Counted from the first letter of the stretch, positions 22,862 to 34,966 are shown. The stretch is DNA of 64,000 nucleotides from Rheum nobile (GCA_027886185.1 WOAB01000103.1:1984001-2048000); one strand, 5' to 3'. Notes: generated by a model from the letters alone, not told the origin. Numbers and translations are program-made.

Positions 22862-24434
22862 CGTGGGGCGGTGAGGTCACGGTGGTGTTACTGAGATCTG
22901 CCGTCGGGTCGCGGCCAGGGTCGCCGCGGGGCGGTGGCAACAGAGTTTTTTTCCTGGCTTCAACCTCAACTTTTCGCCGGGTCGCGGTGGGGTCCACCGC
23001 GGGGCGGTCGGCGATTTTCTCCTTCTCCACATCGTTCTCCTCTTCAACAATAGGAGTAACGACCATCTTTTTACCACTTCTAAGGGTGATGGCACTCACA
23101 TTCTCCCTTGGATTCACTATAGTCTGAGATGGCAGGGAGTTTGATGTCCTCTGGTCTATCTTGGTCACAACATCAGCCAGTTGGCCAATCTGCCTCTCCA
23201 TATTCTTTATGCTTGACTCAGTAGCCTGAACATGAGTGGCGAAATGCTGAGTCAGAGTCTTTATCATCTCTTCAGTAGTAGCACCAGAGGTTTGGCCTTG
23301 AGGCCTTTGTTGGTACGAGACTCTCTGTTGGTATTACTGTTGTGTTGTCTGTTGACCACCTTGTGGGTCACTCCATCTGAAACCTGGGTGGTCTCGCCCT
23401 CTCTGATTATAGTTGGGCTGTCCACCAAACTGTGGTCTAGGGGGTCCATAACCTCCTATAGCACTCACTTCAGCAATACCTTCCTCCTGCAGCTGAGGAC
23501 AAGTATCAGTAGGGTGGAACTGATCAGAGCAAAGCCCACATGCCTTGACTTGTTGAGGAGTGTTTTGATTTGCCATTCTCTTCACCATCTCCTTCAACTC
23601 AGCTAGCTCATTCAGCACTGGGCTAGGTCCTGCAAGGGTCACAACATTAACCGCCTTCCTCTGGTATGTCTTTCCAAAGCTCCTCGTACTCTCACTCATC
23701 TCTTGGAACCTCTCCATGGCTGTGTCCGGTGTCAGATTCAGAATGCTTCCACCGCATACAGCGTTAACCATCCTTCTCTCTTGATCTAGCAGACCGTGGA
23801 ATGGGCAGCTAGAGCAAAGCCTCTTGTACCTCTCAAGATAATCATACAACGTCTCATCACCAGCCTGCTCAATGTTAGCAATTGCCTTTTTCAAAGCATT
23901 TGCCTTCTTCGTTGGGAAATACTTGTCCAGAAACGCCTTGTGTAGTTTATTCCATGTATCTATGGTTCTTGGCGGCAAGTGATAATACCAGTCGCTAGCA
24001 GAGTCTAGCAAAGAAAATCCAAAGGCTCTCATCTTGATTTGATCCTCCGTCACATTCCTGGGCTTCATAGTCATGCAGACATTGTGGAATTTATCCAGAT
24101 GAGATATCGGGTCCTCTCCACTCTAACCATGGAATTTCGGGAGATAAGCAACAACTCCAGATTTCAGCTCAAAGTTCACCCCTTTGCCAAGCGCAGGGAT
24201 GATGACAGCCAAGGGTTGTGCTCCAATATTCGGTTCAGTCAGCTCTCTCAGAGTTCCGGCCATTGCAACAACATGGATATCAACTGGCTCAATCGGCTCA
24301 ACAATCTCAACTGTCTCAACGATCTCAACCTCTACTTCTTCTTCTCCTTGATCGTGTAGGTTCGAACGGAATGTTCTGTCGACTTCTAGATCAAAAGCAG
24401 CTAGAGGGGAGTCAGTACTACGGGTGTCGACCAT
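22815..24434 (-). pseudogene. Element B gag
   Basis: The chosen start is ATG 24432-24434 (MVDTRSTDSPLAAF), because the equivalent ATG in A begins the same peptide. The gag domain includes DQIKMRAFGFSLLDSASDWY, then FLDKYFPTKKANALK and LYDYLERYKRLCSSCPFHG. A Cys/His box reads CGLCSDQFHPTDTCP. Stops in the same frame occur near 24124 (W to TAG) and near 23331. The C-terminal part is built partly from the GC palindrome repeats of this family and ends in a frameshift into protease. Confidence 0.82.
22842..23010. repeat. GC palindrome repeats inside gag of B
   Basis: Five or six variants of CACCGCGGGGCGGTG and CGGGTCGCGGTG lie within the gag-protease linker, in frame with gag. They encode Arg/Pro/Thr-rich peptide (PTATRRKVE, PPPRGDPGRDPTAD). 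The same motif is in the LTR. Confidence 0.78.
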
Positions 24435-24491
24435 AAGATAGGTCTCCACCAAAAATCAATCACAAAAACACACAACAAAAACAGAAAACCT

Positions 24492-24509
24492 TCCCCGGCA
24501 ACGGCGCCA
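24492..24509 (-). other. Primer-binding site of element B (tRNA-Asp, 18 nt)
   Basis: The minus strand reads TGGCGCCGTTGCCGGGGA, perfectly complementary to the last 18 nt of the tRNA-Asp found at 57094-57168. It lies four bases (AATT) from the LTR. Upstream of 24491 no further tRNA match exists, in contrast to element D. Confidence 0.92.
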
Positions 24510-24513
24510 AATT

Positions 24514-25919
24514 TGACGGGGCTAGAAATGCACAATGCAAATATCGTTGATTAGCCTAGTCAAAGTAAAAGTCCTAACAGACCTACTAAACAAATGTATA
24601 GTAAGCAAGTAAGGGTCGAACCCACAGGGAAGATCTGATGCAGTATGCAATTATGATTGACAAGTAACAATGAAGGTTTTTTTTTAGTAATCAAGCAGAG
24701 CAAAAAGCAAACAAGTTTAGTTGATGAGAAAATATGATTGGGGAAGTAGTCCTACTAGAACGAGATCCACAATACAGAGATATAATTTGATCACAGAAAT
24801 CTATTCAATCCAAGTTCTTTTACTATTCTTATAGTTGTTCACACCCTGATCTTAAGTACTACCAATTCTCACAGTTGTTGATAGACTTATTACAATATCA
24901 ATGGAAGAGTACTACCAATTCTCACATTTGTTGATCGACTTTACCACTAACAAAGCAATAGCAATGCACATAAGGATATAGGATACATGCAAATAGAAGA
25001 AAACCTTACTACTTAACATGCAAATGATTCTCACTCACGATTGCACACTCGTATTCCACTATATGCAACAATCGTGTATGCTACTAGATATGCACTCGTA
25101 TTCCACTATATGCAAATCCTAGTAATTGATAAAAAGTATTCAACCTAGTTGATCAGGCTAAGAGGAATAACAATAAATCAGTATTCAATATTACCAAGAG
25201 AATCAAACCAACGCGTATAAGAATAAGAATAAGAACAAGGAATAGAAATCTCACAAACACATCAACTGTATTGCTTCAAACGTCTAGTAGAACAAAGAGA
25301 AATTAGTGCTCCATCAAAGGTGAATGGAACCCTAATAGAAAGGTAACGATGATAACAATAGTAGAAGTAAAAATAGTGTCTCTCTGCCTCTTAACCTAAG
25401 AAGAGGACTTAAATAGGTTCTCGAAAATAAACTTAACCTAATGCAATTAACAAAGGAAATAAAATAATAGAAATAAGGAAATCCAAAAATGCATAAAAGG
25501 AAATAAATGTCTTCTGGCCACGAGGCGTTGAACACGGCCACCGCGGGGCGGTGAGATCCACCGCGGGGCGTCAGGCTCCCACCGCGGGGTGGTGGCTTCC
25601 TCTTGGCGCGACCCTCAATCTTCTCTGAGAACCACCGCCAGGTCGCGGTGGCTCTGGCGCGGGGCGGTGAAATCGCCCACTCCTTCAGCTCTTCTTCTCT
25701 TCTGCTGCTCTCCATTACTATCAAGTGTTGGTAGTCTTCTCCAAGTAACTCCAACAGAACTCTCTTCATCTTTGTTTCTCCATCTAAGCTGTAAATCCCT
25801 GGAAATCTTCACTTCTCTCCACAACTTCTGGATTACAGACTTAGCCACAAATCTCATCCTAAACTCCTCCAAATGATGCTAATAATTGCTAGTAAAGGTG
25901 CATGAAATGACAGCTATCA
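24514..25919 (-). repeat. 5' LTR of element B
   Basis: Bounded by TGACGGGG and GCTATCA; the target duplication CTTAC follows. The GC palindrome cluster recurs at 25539-25680. Confidence 0.93.
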
Positions 25920-25924
25920 CTTAC

Positions 25925-26932
25925 CATTAAACAATCAAGAAACTATCAAGATTCAATCTAACGACAACAATAAGCATATGAATTAACCAGAATACATACA
26001 ATACTTAACAACTAGTCAGTACTCGACATGTAATCAATTCTCTTCACAATAAACATTCACAACCAGTTCCTGTAAATTGCAGTTGCTACACAAGATAAGG
26101 GATTTCAACCAGAAATATCCAAACCCTAGCAATAGATAATCACTAATATAAACTAGATGATCAGACTAGTCAAATCAGAAAGAATCAATGGGATGAAGCA
26201 CAAAGAGAATCAATATAATCAAAGGAAAGGAAATAGAGTTATAATCTGACAACCAAATACAAACGAATGCTTCAATCGCCGGACTAAGCAAAGGTTGTTT
26301 AGTTCTTCATAGTCTTCAAAGCATAAAACTCTAAGGGAAAAAACTGAACGATAAAGTGATAACTCAATTATGAAAAAGGCTGTTAACTAATGAATGGTAT
26401 AAACCTAGCAAAACCTAATGCCTAAGATAAGAAATAATATCTTTCAAAAAGGAAATTAAACGAAATATAAGAAATAAAATAAAAAGGAATAAAACAAAAA
26501 CAAGTCTCGGACGAAATAAAATCCCGGCTCCGCGCATGAACAGTAGCCGCGACCGCGGAAGAATTTCCGCGACCGCGGATTGGTCTCTGAGTCCTCGTAT
26601 CCTTTTGGCGTGATTCCGCGACCGCGGCTGATCTTCCGCGCCCGCGGACATGTGCTTTGTCGCTCCCTTGCCTCTGTTGTAGATCCGCGACCGCGGCCAT
26701 CCATCCGCGCCCATGGTTTTGCTTCTGCAGCGATCTTTAGCTTCTCGCTTGCGGTCTTCTCTTGTTGCTTCACCTTCATCTCCTTAAGTCTTCATTTAAG
26801 CACTCAAAATCACAAAATCAACACTTCTTCTCCAAAACTTCATTCTCCTATATTGTGTCCTAAACACACATAAATGGCACCCCAAATACTAGTAACAGCT
26901 CCTAGTTACGCACTACAAAGTAGAGCGTATCA
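25925..26932 (-). repeat. 3' LTR of element A, inner piece
   Basis: It continues the A LTR after element B and ends in GCGTATCA, matching 32631-33633. The CCGCGACCGCGG palindrome occurs at 26547-26558, 26567-26578, 26616-26627 and 26685-26696, with a CCGCGCCCGCGG variant at 26636-26647. Confidence 0.92.
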
Positions 26933-27361
26933 AATTCCCCCATGCTTAAACCTTGCTCGTCCTCGAGTAAGCTAATAGAAACCTACTCCTCCAATGAAAT
27001 ACCCAAAGTCTCAGGAAGCACAACAAAACTATCTCCACTATGAACTGCACCTAATCATGAATCTCCATAGTACCAACACATCAACACAACACACAAACTT
27101 AAAGGAAAGCAGAGTACTTCCCCCAAGCTTAGCCCGAACACCATAGAGTGAAAGTGACCATCTAATCCTAGCTCTAGTCTATCTTCTTATACCTCCCAAA
27201 GTGACATACCCGAATCATCCTTATATCACCTCTTCTTATGTCACCATGCCAGGAAAAATGAGGAATCCTAATAATCACTCTTCTTCTTTTCACTCATTTT
27301 GCCAAGGTGCCCTTTCGGGTTTTTACCAAGCCACTCATTTCATTTTTCTATAGACGGGCTC
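26933..27361 (-). other. Element A purine tract and 3' untranslated region, outer part
   Basis: The minus-strand tract TTTAAGCATGGGGGAATT abuts the LTR. From about 27188 the conserved module shared with B and D begins, with a CCCTTTCGGG hairpin word at 27310-27319. A second purine-tract-like word lies near 27121. Solo LTR C splits the module at 27361. Confidence 0.7.
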
Positions 27362-28697
27362 TGACGGGCTAAAAGTGCACAATGCAAGTATCGTTGATTA
27401 GCCTTATCAAAGTAAAAAGTCCTAACAGACCTACTAAACAGATGTATTGTAAGCAAGCAAGGGTCGAACCCACAGGGAAGACCTGATGCAATATGAAATC
27501 GTGAATGACAAGTAACAAGCAAGGGGGGGTTTAGTTATCAAGAAAGAACAAAGCAAGCAAGGCAAACAAGTTTGGTTGAGTAGAGAAAATATAATGGGGA
27601 AAGTAGTCCTATTAGAGCGAGATCCACAATACATAGATATAATTTGATCACAGAAATCTATTAAATCCAAGTTCTTTTACTATCCTTATAGTTGTTCCCA
27701 CCCTGATCTTAAGCACTATCGATTCTCATAGTTGTCGATAAACTTATTACTATGCCAATGATAAAGCACCACCGATTCTCACAGTTGTCAGTATACTTTA
27801 CCACCAACAAAGCAATAGCAATACACACAAGGATATAGGATACATGCAAATAGAAAGACACCTTACTACTTACATGCAACTGATTCTCACTCACGATTGT
27901 ACGCTCGGGACCCCTATACGCACAATCGTGCATGCCACTAGATGTGCACTCGAAACCCCTATATGCAATCCTAGCAATTGATAAAAAGTATTCAACCTAG
28001 TTGATCAGGCTAAGAAGAATAACAAGAAATCAATAATCAATATAACCAAGAGAATCAAACCAACATTTATAAGGATAAGAACAAGGAATAGAAATCTCAC
28101 AAACACATCAACTGTATTGCTTCAATCGTCTAGTATAACAAAGGGAAGTTAGTTCTCCATTCAAACGAGAATGAAAACTAAGGGAAAATAACGTCTGATG
28201 TAAAGCGAAGTTGTGTTCTGCCTCTTAACCTAGAAAGAGGGCTTTAAATAGTCTTAAGACAACTAGGTTAAACTAATATAAACAATAAAGGAAACATAAT
28301 AATAAAATAACAAAGTCTGAACGAAATAAAAAGAAATAAATGTCTCTGGGCGCGCGACATTTAACACAGCCACCGCGGGGCGTCAGGCTTCTCTGGGAGT
28401 CACCGCCGGGTCGCGGTGAGGATCTCCGCGGGGCGGTGAACTCGCTCACTCTCTTTAGCTGCTTCTCTTTCTCTCTTCTGATGCTCTTCATTACTACCAA
28501 CTATTGGTAGTCTTCTCCAAGTATGCTCCAGCAGATCCATCTCCATCCTCATCATCTCCATCTAAGCTGCAAATCCCGGGATATCTTCATGTCTTTCCAC
28601 AATTTCGGAACTGCAGACTTAGCCTTAAAACTACTCATAAACTCCTCCAAATCATGCTAATAATTGCTAGTAAAGGTGTATGAAATAACACCTATCA
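27362..28697 (-). repeat. Solo LTR C, related to element B
   Basis: A single 1336-bp LTR beginning TGACGGGCTAAAAG and ending CCTATCA, flanked by the perfect 5-bp duplication GGCTC (27357-27361 and 28698-28702). It resembles the B LTR but is clearly diverged, and has no internal region, so it formed by LTR-LTR recombination. Its own palindrome cluster (28367-28450) has fewer copies than that of B. Confidence 0.93.
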
Positions 28698-28702
28698 GGC
28701 TC

Positions 28703-29639
28703 ACAAAAACTCACATCACTCTTGACCTCTTATTACCCCAGCCTAATGCTGGTCCGGGCCACCTGCTTATTGCCTAAGCCGCCCTTTTGGGTTTTCAACT
28801 TAGCCAAGGATTTTCTTTTTATGTCTTTTTTTCATATTTTTGACTTTTTCAATTTTTTTTATTCAGACGACTAGCAAGTATAGATCACTCCCCCATGCTT
28901 AAATATTGCATTATCCTCAATGTAATGAAAGACTAAAAGATGAAGCACAGGGAAAGGCAGAAAAGTACTCACGACCGTCGCCGAGGTGTCATGGACTTGG
29001 ATGTTGATGCTGGTGGTCAATCATTGAAAACAGAAGTCACTGGTGTTGCGGCTGTCCTACTCAAACAAACTCCACGTGCAACCAAATAGATCCACTGTAA
29101 GGTGAAGTGGTACATCAAAGAATCGGGGTTGCACGTGCCTTTAACGAACACAGAATTGGAGCCCTAGTGTAGTCGTGTAGTGGGCTCCATTGCTCCATAT
29201 CAATCATCGTATCTGCAGTTGGCTCTGGAGCTCCTCCTCGTGAGCTGTCGAATGTCGGGCCATCATCGATGCCAAATAAAAATGTCGGGCTAATGTCTTC
29301 TCTTGGGCAGCATGATGCGCACCGTCGCTTGAAGTAAAACTCGGACAGTTGGGCTGCGATAGCGGTTTTCAAGCCACGGTCGCGGCGTCTTCAGAATTTT
29401 TTTAAATTTTTTTTCGGGGTAGGGAGACTTACAGTGGCAAAACCGCGGTCGCGGAAATATTTCCGCGGTCGCGGTTTCGTGTCTGCTGTGAGGTAAACCT
29501 CGTCTTCGCATTTTGTCTTCGAGTCTCCTACCTGCGTTTTAGTCTAAACCGAAAACAACACAAATAAAAACTTGAAACGAAAAGACACGAAAAGAATTAC
29601 ATACCTCGGGTTGCCTCCCGAGCAGCGCCTTGGTTATTG
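28703..29639 (-). other. Element A 3' untranslated region, inner part
   Basis: It continues the conserved module (CCCTTTTGGG at 28782-28791) and a second purine-tract-like TTTAAGCATGGGGGAG (minus) near 28885-28900. No B-like third ORF is recognisable. CCGCGGTCGCGG palindromes occur at about 29362-29380 and 29443-29480. Confidence 0.6.
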
Positions 29640-30607
29640 TCGTGGCTCAACATAATGCCCTTCAATTCAGCTTGGGTTGCTCATATCAACCGAACACTTG
29701 GGGTTACAATCAGGAGGGTGTCTCTTTGCATCATCAATGTTTTGTTCGACCCTCACCCCATCAAACTCCATGGTGAGCGAACCACTACTCACATCAATTT
29801 TCGTATTCGCTGTTTTCATAAACGGCCTACCCAACATCACAGGGGTTGCATGTTTGTCTTGCCCCGTATCCATCACAAAGAAATCAACAGGGAAAATCAG
29901 CTTATCGACCTCTACCAGAACATCCTGCACGACTCCTTTGGGATACACATAGGACATATCCTCTAATTGAATCACCATCCCAGTCCCATGCAATGGTCCA
30001 AGCCCAAAGATTCATACAGCGAGAGAGGCAGTACATTTATAGATTCACCCAAATCCAACATGGATTTATCGAACGTGGTGTCACCTATCTTGCAAGGAAT
30101 ACTGAACATGCCTGGGTCACTGCACTTCTTGGGCATCCGCTTTTGCAACATAGTGGATACATTCTCACTCACCTGGACCTTCTTCTTCTTCGCTTTCTCT
30201 TTTGTCTTCCTCTTAATCTTGCATAACTCCTTCAAAAATTTTGCATAGCGAGGAATGCTCTTAACCAGCGTAATTAACGGAATGTTTATCTCGAAATTGT
30301 TGAAGGTCTCAAAGATTTCTTTGTCGTTCGCCGGTCTTCTAGTATCCTTCAGTACCTCAGCAAAGGGCACGGGTGGCTTCAGCGAATCGAGCGGAGGGAA
30401 ATATGGACGAACATAATCGTCATGGGCATCATCAGGGAAACCACGGTCGCGGTTCAGCATCGAGAATTTTTGGATCGTCACTAAATCCGCGATCGCGGAT
30501 GTCATTTTGCGGTCGTGGATTGGCTTCAGAAAGTTTTGTTGTTTTTGGGGGAAATCCGCGGTCGCGGCAGTCTGGCCGCGGTCGCGGAAAAACATCAGAA
30601 ATTTCAC
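29640..30607 (-). pseudogene. Element A aspartic protease
   Basis: The same Athila-type architecture as in B: EINIPLITLVKSIPRYAKFLKE, RMPKKCSDPGMFSIPCKIG, active-site SMLDLGESINVLPLS (D-L-G), VIQLEDMSYVYPKGVVQDV, VDFFVMDTG, MLGRPFMKTANTKIDVS. The frame shifts near 29980-30010. The upstream linker contains the family palindrome repeats. Confidence 0.82.
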
Positions 30608-32206
30608 CGCCTTCAGGGATGTTTTCGCGGTCGCGGTTGTGTATTTCGCGGTCGCGGATTTCGTTATGTTGTCCGTTAACGTCCTCGTCAGTAAGCAATC
30701 CGCGGTCGCGGAAACTTTTCCGCGATCGCGAATTCTCCTCTGCAGCCTCCATCAACTCCTTCATTTGCGTTCCACTCCTTAGCGTCATCGCACAGACATT
30801 CTCTCTCGGGTTTGCTACCGTTTGAGATTGTAGTTTCCCCGAATCCCTGGCCTCTAATTTGCTCACTGCTAGAGAAATCTGCCACATCTGCTTCTCCAGG
30901 TTCTGAATACTAGACTTCATCTCTTGATTTTGTTGGACCATAGTGTTTTCCAACGTCGATACACTCTGAGCGAGAGATTTGATCATGTCATCACCAGACA
31001 TAGATGAACTTGCGCTTTGGCCTTGAGGTCTAGGGTCATATTGAGCTCTAAATTGTTGTTGTTGTTGACCTCTAGACCGCTGCATTTGCTGCTATTGCAG
31101 TAGGAACTGTGGCGGCCTCTAGTGGAACTCCTGATCATCACGACCCTGAGGAGGATTCTGCTGGTTCTCGTACCTCAAATTAGGGTGATCTCTCCACCCT
31201 GGATTATAGGTGTTGGAGTACGGGTCTATCTCGGTCTAGGGGGGTCGAAGCCTCCTATCGCGTTCACTTCAAAAGTGGGCTCCTGCAGTGTTGGACATGC
31301 ATCTGTGGGGTGCATCGTGTCATAGCATATTCCGCAGGACTTGACTTGTTGTTGGTTGCCCTTCATCATAAACCTCCTCATCATCTCCTTTATCTCAGCC
31401 ATTTCAGAAAGTAGTGAGGATGATGGATGAGAGTCTGCGGCCTTAACTGCTTGAACGCTCGCTCTCTTGCTGAACTGTCTTGAGCCCTCAGATAGCTCAC
31501 AGAATATCTCGAATGCTGCAACTGGCGTCTTGTTTAGAATGTTACCTCCACAGGCTGCGTTCACCATTCGGTGCTCATCATCAAGAAGTCCACCATACAG
31601 ATATAGAACGAGGTCTTGGTCAGAATAACCATGGTATGGACAGCTTGATATCAACCTCTTGAACCTCTCATAGTACTCATACAACGTCTCAGTAACATGC
31701 TGCTCGATGTTGCTAATGTTCCTCTTTAGGCTATTGAGCTTTGTTGTAGGGAAATACTTCTCCAGGAAGGCTTTCTTCATCTTTTCCCATGTGTCTATTC
31801 TTCCTAGAGCCAAATAACAGAACCAATCATTGGCCGAATCCTTCAGAGAGAAAGGAAAGGCCCTCAGCTTGATCTAGTCCTCAGTAATGTTCCTTGGCTT
31901 CATGCTGCTGTAGACAACGTGGAATTCAGAGAGATGCTTGTTGGGGTCTTCTCCACTCATCCCATGGAAGTGTGGTAGCAAATGGATCAACCCAAATTTA
32001 AGCTCAAAGTTCACGCCATCCGCCAACTCTTGAAACTGCACAACAAGCGGCTACTGCTCTAGATTCGACGCAGTCAACTGCCTCAAAGTCTGTTCCTCAG
32101 CCATCTCGAGTTGCTCACAAACTTCTCTGCGGTTCCTGGAAATTGTTCGCTCAATTTCTGGATCCAGATCTAAAGTAGGAGAGTCAGTAGCACGGGTGTG
32201 GACCAT
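30432..32206 (-). pseudogene. Element A gag
   Basis: The start is ATG 32204-32206 (MVHTRATDSPTLDLD), parallel to B. The gag domain includes WEKMKKAFLEKYFPTTKLNSL and LYEYYERFKRLISSCPYHG, and the Cys/His box is CGICYDTMHPTDACP. Several stops and frame changes occur between 31813 and 32051 and again near 31220 and 31090. The C-terminal linker (30432-30750) is a series of repeats with PRSRKSFRDRGLL-like peptide, encoded by CCGCGGTCGCGG palindromes. Confidence 0.82.
30437..30740. repeat. CCGCGGTCGCGG palindrome array inside gag-protease linker of A
   Basis: At least ten copies or near-copies of the 12-bp word occur in 300 bp, spaced about 20-60 bp, in frame with gag. They are translated as iterated (P)RPR...RDRGF-like peptides. 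The identical word marks the A LTRs. Confidence 0.85.
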
Positions 32207-32267
32207 AAGATAGGTCCACACAATAGTTGGCACACAAATAAACACAGAGAAAAATTGAAACTTTGCC

Positions 32268-32285
32268 TCCCCGACAACGGCGCCA
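32268..32285 (-). other. Primer-binding site of element A (tRNA-Asp, one mismatch)
   Basis: The minus strand reads TGGCGCCGTTGTCGGGGA, matching the tRNA-Asp 3' end at 17 of 18 positions, four bases (AATT) from the LTR. No tRNA sequence lies beyond it. Confidence 0.9.
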
Positions 32286-32289
32286 AATT

Positions 32290-33633
32290 TGATGAAGCTA
32301 AAGTCGTGATGCCTATTAAAGTAAACCTCAAAAACCTAACTAATGTAGTAGGGTAATAAGGATCGATCCCACAAGGAGGTAAGCAATCTTCCTAAGTGCA
32401 AAAGTTGTATGCCAATAGTAACAAAAGGGGGATTTGGTTTGTATCAAGTAACAAAGTAAATCAAAGCAAAAGATGTAATCAATGGGTGAGAAGTAACTTA
32501 GCCAGACAAATATCCACACTTCAGTTTGATTGGTTGATCCTAGATTATCTCCAATTCCTACCAATGAATATTCCTGTCCCGATCTTATGTATATAGACAG
32601 GTCAATTAGCCTTGAAAATACTTACCATTAAACAATCAAGAAACTATCAAGATTCAATCTAACGGCAGCAGTAAACATAGGAATTAACCAGGATACATGC
32701 AATACTTAACAACCAGTCAGTACTCGACATGTAATCAATTCTCTTCACAATAAACATTCACAACCAGTTCCTGTAAATTGCGGTTGCTACATAAGATAAG
32801 GGATTTCAACCAGAAATATACAAACCCTGACAATAGATAATCACTAATATCAACTAGATGATCAGACTAGTCAAATCAGCAAGAATCAATGGCATGAAGC
32901 ACGAAGAGAATCAATATAATCAAAGGAAAGGAAATAGAGTTATAATCTCACAACCAAATACAAACGAAGGCTTCAATCGTCGGACTAAGCAAAGGTTGCT
33001 TAGTTATTCATAGTCTTCAAAGCATAAAACTCTAAGGGAAAAACCTGGACGATAAAGTGATAACTCAATTATGAAAAAGGCTGCTAACTAATGAATGGTA
33101 TAAACCTAGCAAAACCTAATTCCTAAGATAAGAAATAATATCTTTCAAAAAGGAAATTAAACGAAATATAAGAAATAAAATAAAAAGGAATAAAACAAAA
33201 ACAAGTCTCGGACGAAATAAAATCCCGGCTCTGCGCATGAATAGTAGCCGCGGCCGTGGAAGAATTTTCGTGACCGCGGATTGGTCTCTGAGTCCTCGTA
33301 TCCTTCTGGCGTGATTCCGCGACCGCGGCTGATATTCCGCGCCCGCGGACATGTGCTTTGTCGCTCCCTTGCCTCTGTTGTAGATCCGCGACCGCGGCCA
33401 TCCATCCGCGCCCGCGGTTTTGCTTCTGCCGCGATCTTTAGCTTCTCGCTTGCGGTCTTCTCTTGTGGCTTTGCCTTCATCTCCTTAAGTCTTCATTTAA
33501 GCACTCAAAACCACCAAATCAACACTTCTTCTCCAAAACTCCATTCTCCTATATTGTGTCCTAAACACACATAAATGGCACCCCAAATACTAGTAACAGT
33601 TCCTAGTTACGCACTACAAAGTAGAGCGTATCA
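32290..33633 (-). repeat. 5' LTR of element A, intact
   Basis: It runs from TGATGAAGC to GCGTATCA, uninterrupted, and shows what the split left copy looked like. The palindrome cluster is at 33247-33422. Confidence 0.93.
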
Positions 33634-34953
33634 GGTTGTATGGGCAATTGAGGAGGAAAGGCAAATGGTAGTTGGGGATAATGTGGCTTTGAAAGACAAG
33701 ATTTTGCAATGGTTGCATTCTTCTGGTGCAGGGGGTCATTCTGGTAGGGATGCTACAGTGCAGCGAGTCAAATCCTTATTTTATTGGAAAGGTATGGCTA
33801 AGGATATTCAGTTTTTCATCTATAGTTGTCTCACTTGTCAGCAAAGTAAGTATGACATTGCCACTTATCCAGGATTATTACAGCCTTTACCTATACCAAG
33901 TGAAGTGTGGAGTGATATTTCTATGGATTTCATAGAGGGTTTACCATTATCTTTTGGCAAATCTGTCATATTGGTGGTAGTCGATAGATTAAGCAAGGCT
34001 GCTCATTTTATGGCTTTAAGTCATCCCTATTCTGCTATGTCAATAGCTCAGTGTTATTTGGATAATGTGTTTAAGCTACATGGTTTTCCCAAGTCCATTA
34101 CCAGTGATAGAGATACAGTGTTTGTCAGTCAATTTTGGCAAGAATTGTTTAAGGTGCAAGGTGTTTCTCTGAATTTGTCAAGTGCCTATCACCCTCAGAC
34201 TGATGGGCAAATTGAGGTGGTGAACAAGTGTTTAGAAACATACCTTCGTTGTATGTGTAGTGATAGGCCCCATCTTTGGAGTAGATGGTTGCCTTTAGCT
34301 GAATGGTGGTATAATACCACATTTCACTCTGCAACTCAGTTGACTCCTTTTGAGATTGTCTATGGTCAACAACCTCCACTGCATTTACCTTATTTGCTTG
34401 GTGAGTCTAAGGTTGATGTAGTTGCCAGGAGTTTCCAAGACAGGGAGAACATGATTCAGCTTCTTAAGTTCCATTTACTTCGAGCTCAACACAGAATGGA
34501 ACAAGTGGCAAATAGACATCGCAGTGATAGCCAATTTGCTATTGATAATGACCCAGTTTTTGTGAAACTGCAGGCTTATAGATAACATAGTGTGATTATG
34601 AGATCTAACCAAAGCTAGGCCCAAAGTATTTTGGTCCCTTTACAGTGCTTGATAAATGTGATGTAGTTGCTTATAAGTTGGATTTGCCATCTTCTTCACG
34701 CATTCATCCTGTTTTTCATGTTTCACAATTGAAGAAACATGTAGGTTCAGCTATGACTTCTAATGAACTAACTTCTGTCTTATCGGATGCCTTTGCTAAA
34801 GAGCCTGAGGAGATTCTGGAGCGACGAATGGTGAACAGGCAAGGGTGAGCTGCTACCCATGTTTTGGTTAAATGGCTTCATCAACCTGTTGAAGAAGCTA
34901 CATGGGATTTTTACTATGATCTGTTACAACGTTTTCCTCTTTTTAAACCTTGA
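33634..34953 (+). pseudogene. Element R integrase with chromodomain-like end
   Basis: A zinc-binding segment (GGHSGRDATVQRVKSLFYW, then CLTCQQSK) leads to the catalytic core: ISMDFIEGLP, TSDRDTVFVSQFW and HPQTDGQIEVVNK (D, D, E present). A C-terminal part (YKLDLPSSSRIHPVFHVSQLK) follows. It ends in a chromodomain-like segment (HVLVKWLHQPVEEATWDFYY) before the stop at 34951-34953. Stops lie near 34585 and 34848, and a one-base shift lies between SWL (before element A) and the zinc region. Integrase would insert the cDNA; chromodomains can guide it to heterochromatin. Confidence 0.88.
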
Positions 34954-34966
34954 GGTCAAGGATTTT

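Larger units (their letters stand above)
17527..25919 (-). mobile_element. Element B: tRNA-Asp-primed Tat/Athila-type LTR element without RT/integrase
   Basis: Two LTRs of about 1405 bp (TGACGGGG .. CTATCA) and a perfect 5-bp target duplication CTTAC (17522-17526 and 25920-25924) define it. Minus-strand order: 5' LTR, tRNA-Asp primer site, gag, protease, a third ORF of the 'putative plant transposon protein' type, 3' untranslated module, purine tract, 3' LTR. Reverse transcriptase, RNase H and integrase, which would normally lie between protease and the third ORF, are entirely missing. Confidence 0.93.
17202..33633 (-). mobile_element. Element A: tRNA-Asp-primed Tat/Athila-type LTR element without RT/integrase
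   Basis: The LTRs end TGAT..ATCA; the flanks are GGCTG (17197-17201) and GGTTG (33634-33638), a target duplication with one C/T change. On the minus strand: 5' LTR (right), tRNA-Asp primer site, gag, an Athila-like protease, about 1 kb of non-coding sequence, purine tract, 3' LTR (left). No reverse transcriptase, RNase H or integrase is present, so it is non-autonomous. Element B sits in its left LTR and solo LTR C in its 3' untranslated region. Confidence 0.9.

Noticed and set aside
29115..29511. Possible third ORF in element A
   Set aside because: No resemblance to the third ORF of B, and the frame is composed partly of palindrome repeats; left as untranslated region.
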